From Bacillota bacterium (GTDB taxonomy: Bacteria; Bacillota; Clostridia; Christensenellales; CALWSW01), in the NCBI GenBank assembly GCA_023402915.1, contig JAEYFO010000077.1, forward strand, positions 1 to 7,740: 7,740 nt of DNA, written 5' to 3'. The notes under the pieces were generated by a model that saw nothing but the letters and a program-made list of their open reading frames with translations, searched no databases and was not told the origin of the DNA. A program made the translations under genes and the position numbers. Each line of letters starts with the position of its first letter. Position 1 is the stretch's first letter. Positions 1 to 5,532 of the stretch are shown here, one piece after another.

Positions 1-84
1 GCCGATAACGTTGCCTTCGAGGTCAAAAACGCAGGCCTTCACGCCCGTGGTGCCGATGTCAATGCCAACCAAATACTTTCCCAT
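1..84 (-). CDS. FGGY-family carbohydrate kinase, N-terminus only (kinase B)
   Basis: This is the first 28 codons of a gene that leaves the window at its left edge. The translated start, MGKYLVGIDIGTTGVKACVF followed by DLEGNVIG, is the ATP-binding N-terminus of FGGY sugar kinases (D9 and GTTG at 11-14). It matches the complete kinase at 2166-3713 in 19 of 28 residues, so the two are close paralogs or related family members. The ATG at 82-84 is preceded on the minus strand by AAAGGAGAG at a good distance. Family knowledge: these enzymes phosphorylate pentuloses, hexuloses, polyols or related compounds with ATP. The substrate cannot be told from this fragment. It lies in the same direction as the aldolase at 413-1132 but is separated from it by 328 bases that contain a probable terminator, so it may have its own promoter or depend on read-through. 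Confidence 0.85.
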   Translation of the reverse strand, partial: MGKYLVGIDIGTTGVKACVFDLEGNVIG

Positions 85-157
85 TAGAATACTCTCCTTT
101 TGATGTTCATGGTGTTGGGATCGGGGAAAATCCGGGGGAGTTGCCATGGTGCGGGGA

Positions 158-199
158 GGCAGGCGGCCCGGGAAAGTAGGCGCCTTTTGTCCGCCTGCC
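158..199. repeat. 9-bp inverted repeat, leader of kinase B
   Basis: GGCAGGCGG at 158-166 and its exact complement CCGCCTGCC at 191-199 can pair around a 24-base loop. On the minus strand no T-run follows, so it is not a classic terminator. It would lie in the untranslated leader of kinase B if transcription starts upstream of it. The 10-mer GGCAGGCGGC that makes the left arm recurs at 3848-3857 upstream of the other FGGY kinase. In GC-rich DNA this can be chance; function unknown. Confidence 0.35.
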
Positions 200-266
200 G
201 CTTTGCCGCACAGGGAGATGAAGCAGCTGCTGCGCGCGGGAAGAAACGCTCAAAAGAGCAAAAGCA

Positions 267-316
267 CAAAAAAGCAGAAAAGCGCAAAAAGCCGGAGGCA
301 GGTGGCTGTTTTGCGC
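267..316 (-). terminator. Probable Rho-independent terminator after the aldolase gene
   Basis: Read on the minus strand, the arm at 304-316 pairs with the arm at 282-293: 12 base pairs with a single bulged base and a 10-base loop. It is followed by the T-rich stretch TTTTCTGCTTTTTTG. The hairpin starts about 97 bases after the aldolase stop. The T-run is interrupted by CTGC, so termination may be partial, which would set a lower level of kinase B. The rest of the 85-412 spacer is purine-rich on the plus strand and shows no gene or clear promoter. Confidence 0.5.
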
Positions 317-412
317 CGGGAAGCGGGCTGCGTCCTCTGGCCGGGAGAACGAACCCAAACCGGAGCAGTCAGTCCCGCGCGATGCAGCGCAGTTCGAAAA
401 AGAAGGGGACGA

Positions 413-1132
413 TCAGCCCTCGTAGGCGGGGATCATGCCGATGCGGCGGAAGGTGTCCAGCTGCTTGATGATGTTGGGCGCCTGACGGGTGCCGATCAGC
501 TCCGCGCCGGCGAGCAGGTACGCGTAGGCGTTTTGCGGATGGGGGAACTTCACGCCGGAGACCTTGACCTTCGTCCTGGTGCCCTTGCAGGTCTCCACCA
601 TGGTCAGCACGTTATCCATGGACGGGCCTTCCCACTGGCCGGTGGCGGACTTCGCCCAGTCGATGCCCGCTTCGCAGATCAGCTTGCAGGCCGTGGCGAT
701 CTCTTCGTTCGTCAGGAACGTGCAGTCGATGATCATCTTGGTGATGACGCCCTGCGCCGCCTTGACGTAATCCTTGAATTCCTGAAGGATGACGTTGTAC
801 TTTTTATCCTTGAGGTCGTGGAGGTTCATGGAGTTATCCAGGCAGGTGGCGCCCATGCGGACGGCTTCTTCCGTCTCGAAGCACTTGACGGCGGAGGTCT
901 GGTTGCCGTAGGGGTAGGCGATGCCCGCGCCGACCAGCACGTCGGTGCCTTCGAGTTCTTCCTTCACGACGGGGATCCAGTACGTCGAGCCGAAGCAGAA
1001 CGCCTTGCAGTTGTATTCGACGGCCACCTTGCACTGCTCGCGGATCTCTTTTTCCGTGATGTCCTTGCGAAGGATCGCGTAGTCAAAGCACTTGCCGAAG
1101 TCCTTTTTCGTCATTTTTTTGAAATCGAGCAT
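413..1132 (-). CDS. DeoC-like class I aldolase (deoxyribose-phosphate aldolase superfamily)
   Basis: The 239-residue product has the length and motif order of the DeoC/LacD aldolase superfamily, a TIM barrel that forms a Schiff base with its carbonyl substrate. Visible landmarks are GIAYPYGNQTSAVK (about 70-83, family FPxGxxxxxxK), the acidic residue D99 in ATCLDNSMN, the Schiff-base lysine K161 in DWAKSATGQ, and the second lysine K190 in KVKVSGV. The ATG at 1130-1132 is chosen because AAAGGAGA lies 5 bases upstream; a second ATG at codon 7 has no such site. Two features differ from true deoxyribose-phosphate aldolase: the GGxRT loop is replaced by GVKFPH, and the phosphate-binding GTSSG is replaced by GTRQA (214-218). 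I infer retro-aldol cleavage of a phosphorylated sugar made by the neighbouring kinase and dehydrogenase, with a substrate other than deoxyribose 5-phosphate. The dehydrogenase gene ends 79 bases upstream, so they are probably co-transcribed. Confidence 0.85.
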   Translation of the reverse strand: MLDFKKMTKKDFGKCFDYAILRKDITEKEIREQCKVAVEYNCKAFCFGSTYWIPVVKEELEGTDVLVGAGIAYPYGNQTSAVKCFETEEAVRMGATCLDNSMNLHDLKDKKYNVILQEFKDYVKAAQGVITKMIIDCTFLTNEEIATACKLICEAGIDWAKSATGQWEGPSMDNVLTMVETCKGTRTKVKVSGVKFPHPQNAYAYLLAGAELIGTRQAPNIIKQLDTFRRIGMIPAYEG

Positions 1133-1211
1133 GGGGTTCTCCTTTCATTATAGAAACAAATTGCAAAAAAGCAAGGGGAACGGCGACGGGTGCGCCGCCT
1201 TTTCGCGCGAT

Positions 1212-1958
1212 TTATTCGTGGGCGAGCCGTCCGCCGTCCATGGTGATGTCCTGGCCGCTCATGCCGTTGGAAAGGTCGCTCGCCAGGAAGAGCGCGGCGT
1301 TTGCGATCTCCTGCATCTCGATCAGGCGGCCCAGCGGCACGCGGGAATACAGGTGCTCGATCCACTTTTTGTCCTCCAGATTGTGGCGGGTCATGGGCGT
1401 GAGGACGTAGCCGGGCAGAATGGTGTTGGCCGTGACGTTATAGGGGCCGCCGGCGTTGGCAAAGCTGCGGGTGATGGCTTCCACGCCCGCCTTCGTCGCG
1501 TCGTAGATGGTGTGATGGTCGTCCGACGCGCGGGAGCGCTGGGAGCCCATGTTGATGAGCTTGCCGCTCTTTTGCTCCACCATGATGCGGAACACTTCCT
1601 TCGACATGAAGAACGTGGCCTTGAGGTTCACGTCGTTGAGCCGGTCCCATTCCTCTTCGGTGATCTGCAAAATGGGCGTGCGGTTGGCAAGGCCCGCCAC
1701 GTTGACCAGCACGTCCACGCGGCCAAAGTCCGCTCTGATGGCGGCAACGGCAGCTTCGATGTCCGAAAGCTCCCGCAGGTTGCAGGGATAGGCCTTTGCA
1801 CCGACCTCCTGCGCCGTCTGTTCGAGCTTTTCCTTCTGCACGTCGATGACGCAGACCTTCGCGCCCTCCTGGGCAAAGGTCAGGGCGATCTGGCGGCCGA
1901 TGCCGCCCGCCGCGCCCGTCACGACGCAGACCCGGTCTTTCAAAAGCAGGGTGTTCAT
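1212..1958 (-). CDS. Short-chain dehydrogenase/reductase (SDR family, NAD-type)
   Basis: The 248-residue product is a classical SDR. It shows the cofactor motif TGAAGGIG (14-21), an acidic residue at the end of the second strand (D39 in VIDV) that favours NAD over NADP, NVAG (86-89, usually NNAG), N111, S139 in NMGSQ, the catalytic pair Y152 and K156 in YDATK, and the PG turn at 182-183. Length is normal for the family. The start is the ATG at 1956-1958 with GGAGGG 5 bases upstream; an in-frame ATG 18 codons earlier has no ribosome binding site. Relatives include gluconate 5-dehydrogenase and several polyol or deoxygluconate dehydrogenases, so it probably interconverts a sugar alcohol or sugar acid hydroxyl with the ketone. 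It lies between the FGGY kinase and the DeoC-like aldolase, in the same direction. The exact substrate is unknown. Confidence 0.9.
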   Translation of the reverse strand: MNTLLLKDRVCVVTGAAGGIGRQIALTFAQEGAKVCVIDVQKEKLEQTAQEVGAKAYPCNLRELSDIEAAVAAIRADFGRVDVLVNVAGLANRTPILQITEEEWDRLNDVNLKATFFMSKEVFRIMVEQKSGKLINMGSQRSRASDDHHTIYDATKAGVEAITRSFANAGGPYNVTANTILPGYVLTPMTRHNLEDKKWIEHLYSRVPLGRLIEMQEIANAALFLASDLSNGMSGQDITMDGGRLAHE

Positions 1959-1993
1959 TGGTTCCCTCCGATGTTCAACGGTTTTCCTGTTTC

Positions 1994-2067
1994 GCATTCG
2001 AATGCTCTGCATTGCTTCGAGCGCTTTTCAAACTCTTTTTTCAAACCTTTTTCCAGACTCTTTTTTC
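1994..2067. repeat. Palindrome and T-rich direct repeats in the kinase-SDR spacer
   Basis: In the 207-base spacer between the kinase stop and the SDR start, GCATTCGAATGC at 1994-2005 is a perfect 12-bp palindrome. The plus-strand words CAAACTCTTTTTTC (2029-2042) and CAGACTCTTTTTTC (2054-2067) form a near-identical direct repeat with a 25-base period. The spacer is long for an operon joint. No promoter is obvious in it. Function unknown; the palindrome could be a small regulator site or chance. Confidence 0.3.
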
Positions 2068-2068
2068 C

Positions 2069-2126
2069 AAAGCGCCTTCCGCCGGAAAACTCCCGCGCCT
2101 CCCGGCGGAGCGCTTTTTTACTTTTT
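2069..2126 (+). terminator. Strong plus-strand-oriented Rho-independent terminator
   Basis: TCCGCCGG at 2078-2085 pairs with CCGGCGGA at 2102-2109, GCGC at 2072-2075 pairs with GCGC at 2110-2113, and AAA at 2069-2071 pairs with TTT at 2114-2116. That makes a 15-bp stem with a 2-base bulge and a 16-base loop. On the plus strand it is followed by TTTTTTACTTTTTCTCTTTTT. On the minus strand only three T follow, so the signal points against the neighbouring genes. It would stop antisense transcripts entering the kinase gene; on the minus-strand mRNA the hairpin could protect or process the junction between kinase and SDR messages. Confidence 0.6.
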
Positions 2127-2165
2127 CTCTTTTTGCGCTTTTTTGCGCTTTTTCAGAAAACCGCC

Positions 2166-3713
2166 TTATTCGCGGTTGAGGGCGAAGAAGCCGGAATTGG
2201 CCAGCCCTTCATAGGCGGCGACAAAGCGGCGGTAGCCCTTGTCGTAAGCAACCTTGAGCGCGGGGTTGGGCTGATACACGTCGCGGATCTTGACGGCGCG
2301 TTCCACGGCCTGCTCATAGCTTTCGTACACGCCTGCACCGATGCCGGCATAGATGGCCGCGCCCAGGCAGCCGGTCTCGGAGGTTTGAAGGACGGAGACG
2401 GGCTTTTGATAAATATCGGCCTGCATCTGGCACCACAGGGGCGCCTTGGAGCCGCCGCCGGTGATGCGAAGGTCCTTGATCTCGATGCCGTTTCGGGCGA
2501 TGGCTTCCATGTTGTCGCGCATTTCGTAGGTGATGCCTTCCATAACGGAGCGGCAGATCTCCGCGCGGGTGGTGCTGATGTTGGCGTTGAGGAAGCAGGC
2601 GCGGGCGTCGGGATCGTTGCGGTAGCCCAGCCCTGCGCCGCAAAGGTAGGGCAAGAACGTCACGCCGTTTGCGCCCGGCTCGACCGTGGCGATCTGGCGG
2701 TTGATAAGCTCATAGGGGTCCTCCCCGATGACCTGGCCGGCGGCGGCTTCCAGCTGGCAGAAGGTGTTGCGGAACCAGCGATAGCTGGACGCGGACGCGA
2801 TGGAGGCCGATTCAAACGTGAAGTTTTCCGGGCCGGAGTTGGCCTTGCAAAGCAGGATGCCGTGCGGGTCGCGCAGGCCCTCGTCCAGCACCACATACGT
2901 CGCGCCGTAGGTGCCGATGACCGCCACGGCGGAGCCGGCCTGCACCAGACCCGCGCCCATGGTGGAGCAGTTCTGATCCATCGCGCCGACGCACAGCTTC
3001 GTTCCAACGGCCAGACCGGTCACGGCGGCGATTTCCGGCTTGATCTCGCCCACGACCGTTCCAGCGGGAACGATGCGGGGGAATTTGTCGTAATCGAGAC
3101 CGAACGCGTCGATCAGCTCCCGGTTCCAGCAGTGGTTGTTCACGTCGTAGACCATGGAGCGGCTGGCGGAAGCGGAGTCCGTCACGAACCAGTCGTCCGC
3201 GCCGAAGCGGTTGAGGAAATAGTCCTGATGGGTGGAATAATGGGCCGTCTTTGCCCAAAGCTCCGGTTCGTTGTCCTTGACCCAGAGGTACTTCGTCAGC
3301 GAGCCGACCACGCACAGCGGATAGCCGGAAATTTCATAGATGCGCTCGGGCGTGGCGGGATATTTGCCGTTTTTGATGTCGTCGACATAATAGGCGCTGC
3401 GGGTGTCCTGCCAGCCCATGAACGGGCGGACGAGGCGGCCGGCTTCATCCGTGGGGCCCCAGGTGGAGCCCTGCGTCGAAAGGGAGAGCGCCACGATGTC
3501 CTTCGGATCCACGCCGGACTTGGCGATGGCGGCGCGGCAGGAGGAAAACAGCCCTTCGGTGATCTCGTCGCCGTCCTGCTCGACCCAGTTGGGCTGGGGG
3601 AAGTAGACGTTGTATTCGCGGTAATCGCTGGCAATGAGCGCGCCGTCAAAATCAAACACGCAGGTCTTGCAGCCGGTGGTGCCTTCGTCGATGCCGATCA
3701 GATACTTTCCCAT
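2166..3713 (-). CDS. FGGY-family carbohydrate kinase (kinase A, xylulokinase-like)
   Basis: The 515-residue product is a full-length FGGY kinase (family range about 480-550). It has the first actin-like ATPase domain with D9 and GTTG (11-14), the substrate-side motif GWQDTRS (100-106), the likely catalytic base D246 in GAMDQ, and the second-domain signature GGGSKAPLWCQMQADIYQKP (419-438). It transfers the ATP gamma-phosphate to a ketose, polyol or similar substrate in the cytoplasm. Sequence features do not separate xylulose, erythritol, ribulose or autoinducer-2 kinases, so no symbol is given. The ATG at 3711-3713 has GGGAGGT a few bases upstream. It is the first gene after the spacer that ends the regulator transcript, and is followed by the SDR, the aldolase and a second FGGY kinase, all in the same direction. 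I infer it phosphorylates the ketose made by the SDR before aldolase cleavage. Confidence 0.92.
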   Translation of the reverse strand: MGKYLIGIDEGTTGCKTCVFDFDGALIASDYREYNVYFPQPNWVEQDGDEITEGLFSSCRAAIAKSGVDPKDIVALSLSTQGSTWGPTDEAGRLVRPFMGWQDTRSAYYVDDIKNGKYPATPERIYEISGYPLCVVGSLTKYLWVKDNEPELWAKTAHYSTHQDYFLNRFGADDWFVTDSASASRSMVYDVNNHCWNRELIDAFGLDYDKFPRIVPAGTVVGEIKPEIAAVTGLAVGTKLCVGAMDQNCSTMGAGLVQAGSAVAVIGTYGATYVVLDEGLRDPHGILLCKANSGPENFTFESASIASASSYRWFRNTFCQLEAAAGQVIGEDPYELINRQIATVEPGANGVTFLPYLCGAGLGYRNDPDARACFLNANISTTRAEICRSVMEGITYEMRDNMEAIARNGIEIKDLRITGGGSKAPLWCQMQADIYQKPVSVLQTSETGCLGAAIYAGIGAGVYESYEQAVERAVKIRDVYQPNPALKVAYDKGYRRFVAAYEGLANSGFFALNRE

Positions 3714-3824
3714 GAGTACCTCCCAAATTTTTTCAAGAATTTTTTCGAATGGAGCGTTGGATTTGCGTCAAAGAAAGGGTTCCTCCGGAAGAATTCTATG
3801 TGTGATCTGTGCAATTCAGGCGTC

Positions 3825-3849
3825 CCTGCTGCTCTTTGAGCGTAGCAGG
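3825..3849. other. Hairpin in the leader or promoter of kinase A
   Basis: CCTGCT (3825-3830) and GCTC (3831-3834) pair with GAGC (3838-3841) and AGCAGG (3844-3849), a 10-bp stem with a 2-base bulge and a TTT loop. On the minus strand it overlaps the candidate -10 region of the kinase A promoter. It may be a DNA-level dyad or a structure at the start of the mRNA. No T-run follows in either direction. Confidence 0.3.
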
Positions 3850-3867
3850 CAGGCGGCGCGCCGTCAA
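3839..3867 (-). promoter_or_regulatory. Candidate promoter for the kinase-SDR-aldolase genes
   Basis: On the minus strand a near-consensus -35 box TTGACG (3862-3867) is followed after 17 bases by TACGCT (3839-3844), a weak -10. The predicted start lies about 120 bases upstream of the kinase ATG. A promoter is expected here because a terminator at 3924-3959 closes the regulator transcript. A second possible -10, TAGAAT at 3793-3798, lacks a -35 partner. The weak -10 would fit a promoter that needs help or is tightly regulated. Confidence 0.35.
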
Positions 3868-3872
3868 CGATT

Positions 3873-3891
3873 TTTGTTTGTAAAGAACAAA
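3873..3891. promoter_or_regulatory. Inverted repeat upstream of the candidate -35 (possible operator)
   Basis: TTTGTT at 3873-3878 and AACAAA at 3886-3891 are exact inverted arms around a 7-base spacer. The site ends only six bases from the candidate -35 box of kinase A. The position suits an activator or repressor, for instance the adjacent SorC-family regulator, but no known consensus is matched. Confidence 0.35.
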
Positions 3892-3923
3892 TCAATGTGA
3901 ATTTCATTTCTTTTGAGTGTTTT

Positions 3924-3959
3924 TCCAAAAAGAAAAAGCTGCGAAACTTGGTTCGCAGC
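3924..3959 (-). terminator. Rho-independent terminator of the SorC-type regulator
   Basis: Read on the minus strand, GCTGCGAA (from 3959-3952) pairs perfectly with TTCGCAGC (3945-3938) around a 6-base loop, then TTTTTCTTTTT follows. The hairpin begins 66 bases after the regulator stop. It separates the regulator transcript from the kinase operon. Confidence 0.85.
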
Positions 3960-3975
3960 CATAAAAAGAGCGCAA

Positions 3976-3993
3976 ATTGAAATTTTGTTCAAC
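3976..3993. promoter_or_regulatory. DeoR-like operator (near-match to the Bacillus DeoR site)
   Basis: The plus strand reads ATTGAAATTTTGTTCAAC. Its complement, GTTGAACAAAATTTCAAT, differs at one base of 18 from the Bacillus subtilis DeoR operator ATTGAACAAAATTTCAAT as I remember it. TTGAA (3977-3981) and TTCAA (3988-3992) are exact inverted arms. DeoR of Bacillus is a SorC-family protein that represses a deoC-type aldolase operon, and here a SorC-family gene ends 33 bases away and a DeoC-like aldolase lies downstream. The odd point is position: between the regulator stop and its terminator, about 270 bases upstream of the kinase start. Confidence 0.45.
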
Positions 3994-4025
3994 CGAAAAA
4001 GCAAGTGTTCTCTTTGAACTTTTTC

Positions 4026-4961
4026 TCAGTGCCCAGCCGGTTCCCCTTCCTCCAGAAGCAGCAGCGCCGTCTGCACGTCCGTGGCCAGTGCGTTCAGATA
4101 CCCGCCGCAAAGCGCCACGCGGATGGATTCGGCCTTGTATTTTCCATAGGCCACGCCGATGCGCAGCGGAACGCGCAGCAGCTCTTCCACGCTCACGCCC
4201 GTGAGCCGCTCCTCCAGCTCCGGATCGACCAGCGCGCCCTTTTCGTCGAAATAGCGCAGGCACACGTTGCCCACGGCCTTTTTGCCGATGAGCGCGTCGA
4301 AATGCTCCCGGCTGACGTAGCCGTCCCGCAGGAGAATATCCACCGGCAGCATGGTGCCCACGGCCAGAAACGCCACGTCGATCTTGCCGTACAGCTCAAA
4401 AATTTTCCGGTGCGATTCCTCCTGCCGGATCAGATCCTTGAGCAGGGGGTTGGAAACGATGGCGGGAAGATAGAGATTGCAGGCTGTTCCGCCGAACATG
4501 CGGGCAAAGCGCCCGGCCACCTCGTCGGGGGTATAGACCAGCTCGCTGTGGTTGAGCCCGCCGGTGAGCTGCACGACCCGCACCCGCTCCCTCGGGCGCA
4601 GCCGGTTGGAAGCGGCCAGCCGGGCCAGCGACGCGCCGAACGTCACGCCCACCGTCGTGCCGTCCTCCACGAAGCCGTCGAGAAACTGCAAGATCTGCGC
4701 GCTGCCGCCGTCGCTTCGCGCCTGCTCCACCACCCGGGCGGCCTTGAGGGAAAATTTCTGCTCCAGCAGCGTCTCCAACTCCACGCAGGAATCCTTGTAG
4801 CCGTCCACGTGGATGCGCACGACGCCCTCCTCCACGGCGCTCTTGAGCAGGCGGCTCACCCGTGCGCGGCTGGTGTGCATTTTTTCGGCGATTTCCTGCT
4901 GGCTGCACCCGAGGTTGTAGTAAAGGTGCGCCACTTTGATCATGTCATAGCGGGTCATCAT
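4026..4961 (-). CDS. SorC/DeoR-family sugar-binding transcriptional regulator
   Basis: The 311-residue product has an N-terminal helix-turn-helix (about 7-42; CSQQEIAEKMHTSRARVSRL at 19-38) and a C-terminal SorC sugar-binding domain (about 58-305) with GVTFGASL (105-112), QLTGG (131-135), AVGTM (200-204) and a C-terminal GG-LNA-T stretch (286-294). Family knowledge: SorC-type proteins (SorC, LsrR, EryD, Bacillus DeoR, CggR) are tetrameric repressors released by a phosphorylated sugar or polyol, normally an intermediate of the pathway they control. The neighbouring kinase product is a natural candidate effector. Two ATGs are adjacent; the first is preferred because GAGAGG lies 9 bases upstream. 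It has its own promoter (5059-5088) and terminator (3924-3959), so it is expressed apart from its likely target operon. It is divergent from the flavin reductase gene and may act on that promoter too. Confidence 0.9.
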   Translation of the reverse strand: MMTRYDMIKVAHLYYNLGCSQQEIAEKMHTSRARVSRLLKSAVEEGVVRIHVDGYKDSCVELETLLEQKFSLKAARVVEQARSDGGSAQILQFLDGFVEDGTTVGVTFGASLARLAASNRLRPRERVRVVQLTGGLNHSELVYTPDEVAGRFARMFGGTACNLYLPAIVSNPLLKDLIRQEESHRKIFELYGKIDVAFLAVGTMLPVDILLRDGYVSREHFDALIGKKAVGNVCLRYFDEKGALVDPELEERLTGVSVEELLRVPLRIGVAYGKYKAESIRVALCGGYLNALATDVQTALLLLEEGEPAGH

Positions 4962-5058
4962 GGGGAAATACCTCTCAAAATTTCAGAATGAGGAGACGGT
5001 TTCATTTTTCACAATCAAAACATTGTTTCCGAAAAACACCATCGTGTGCTTTTGGATT

Positions 5059-5088
5059 ATCATAGCGGCGGACGCGCCTTTGTGTCAA
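5059..5088 (-). promoter_or_regulatory. Sigma-A-type promoter of the regulator gene
   Basis: On the minus strand a perfect -35 TTGACA (5083-5088) is followed after 18 bases by TATGAT (5059-5064), five of six consensus bases. Transcription would start near 5052, giving an untranslated leader of about 90 bases before the ATG at 4961. It is the best minus-strand promoter match in the divergent spacer. Confidence 0.7.
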
Positions 5089-5122
5089 CGGAAATCTGTG
5101 TCCGGAAAAAGGCGGCCCATTG

Positions 5123-5140
5123 TCAGAAAACGTTTTCACA
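5123..5140. promoter_or_regulatory. LacI/CcpA-like operator 1 (cre-like)
   Basis: The core GAAAACGTTTTC (5126-5137) is a perfect 12-bp palindrome with a central CG. On the minus strand TGAAAACGTTTTCT fits the catabolite-response (cre) consensus WTGNAANCGNWNNCW except at the first, degenerate position. It lies about 35 bases upstream of the regulator -35 box and 315 bases from the next similar site. Binding protein unknown: CcpA or another LacI-family repressor. Confidence 0.5.
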
Positions 5141-5403
5141 TTTTGAAAAAACCCTTTGATCTTTTCGGAAGTTTCCGTCTTATTTCCCAGCGCCTTCCGC
5201 CCGCCGCCGCCACGCGCCCGGTTTGCTCCGCCGTGTGCCCCCAAAGGGGTGAAGGGGTATTGCAACTGCTCGACGCGGGCGTTCTATCTTTCCTTCAAAC
5301 AATTTCGAAAAACCGGTTCTGCCCCTTCGCCTGTTTTTTTGCATTCTTCCGGCAAAAGCGTTCCCCTTTTGAAAAACCTTTGCCAATTCTTTCGCGCAGC
5401 CCC
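5141..5403. other. Gene-free, pyrimidine-rich part of the divergent spacer
   Basis: No plausible gene or convincing promoter is seen here. The plus strand is rich in C and T, with small local pairings such as CCCC/GGGG at about 5240-5248 and the palindrome AACCGGTT near 5311-5318. The length is unusual for a simple divergent promoter and keeps operator 1 far from operators 2 and 3. An unrecognised small RNA cannot be excluded. Confidence 0.4.
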
Positions 5404-5432
5404 TTGACAAATGTTTCGCAGCGGAGTATCCT
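5404..5432 (+). promoter_or_regulatory. Sigma-A-type promoter of the flavin reductase gene
   Basis: A perfect -35 TTGACA (5404-5409), a 17-base spacer, and a -10 TATCCT (5427-5432; four of six consensus bases). The start site is expected near 5439, leaving a leader of about 95 bases. Operator 2 covers the start site. Confidence 0.75.
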
Positions 5433-5435
5433 CTT

Positions 5436-5457
5436 TTTTAGAAAACGTTTTCTAAAA
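5436..5457. promoter_or_regulatory. LacI/CcpA-like operator 2, perfect 22-bp palindrome over +1
   Basis: The centre lies between 5446 and 5447, with the core AGAAAACGTTTTCT and arms extending to TTTT/AAAA; all 22 positions are symmetric. It fits the cre consensus with one mismatch. It begins four bases after the -10 box, the classic position for a repressor that blocks RNA polymerase. Its symmetry is greater than that of the other two sites, which suggests it is the main site. Confidence 0.7.
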
Positions 5458-5491
5458 GAAGGGCGAGTTTTTGTAAAAACCCGTTGTTTCT

Positions 5492-5513
5492 CTTTTCAAA
5501 ACGTTTTCAAAAG
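5492..5513. promoter_or_regulatory. LacI/CcpA-like operator 3, 22-bp palindrome with one mismatch pair
   Basis: Core AAAACGTTTT at 5498-5507; 10 of 11 symmetric pairs match. It lies 56 bp centre to centre from operator 2 and directly before the ribosome binding site at 5515-5522, so occupation could act as a roadblock. Between operators 2 and 3 sits a small dyad, GTTTTT-GT-AAAAAC, at 5467-5480. Confidence 0.55.
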
Positions 5514-5532
5514 TAAAGGAGGAGAACCCAAA

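Noticed and set aside
1147..1174. A perfect TATAAT on the minus strand (1147-1152) with TTGCTT 16 bases upstream, in front of the aldolase.
   Set aside because: Transcription would begin at or inside the ribosome binding site, giving an almost leaderless message, and the -35 is poor. The aldolase is more likely co-transcribed with the SDR.
1959..2012. An 18-codon upstream extension of the SDR.
   Set aside because: No ribosome binding site before it, while GGAGGG directly precedes the ATG at 1956-1958, where the SDR family sequence begins.
1092..3839. A 915-codon plus-strand open frame running antisense to the aldolase start, the SDR and kinase A.
   Set aside because: It mirrors genes with clear families and catalytic motifs on the other strand, has no recognisable domains, and crosses a plus-strand terminator at 2069-2126. 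Long antisense frames are common in GC-rich genes.
1..4961. Reading the cluster as an lsr autoinducer-2 system (SorC-type LsrR, FGGY-type LsrK, aldolase LsrF).
   Set aside because: The aldolase resembles DeoC rather than LsrF, an SDR is present, and no LsrG or Lsr transporter genes are seen. The parallel is only at family level.
4005..4991. A 328-codon plus-strand open frame opposite the regulator.
   Set aside because: Antisense to a clear SorC-family regulator and without any recognisable motif.
4960..5532. An N-terminal extension of 191 codons in frame with the reductase.
   Set aside because: It would cover both divergent promoters and all three operators. The lipoprotein signal peptide and AAAGGAGG mark the start at 5533.
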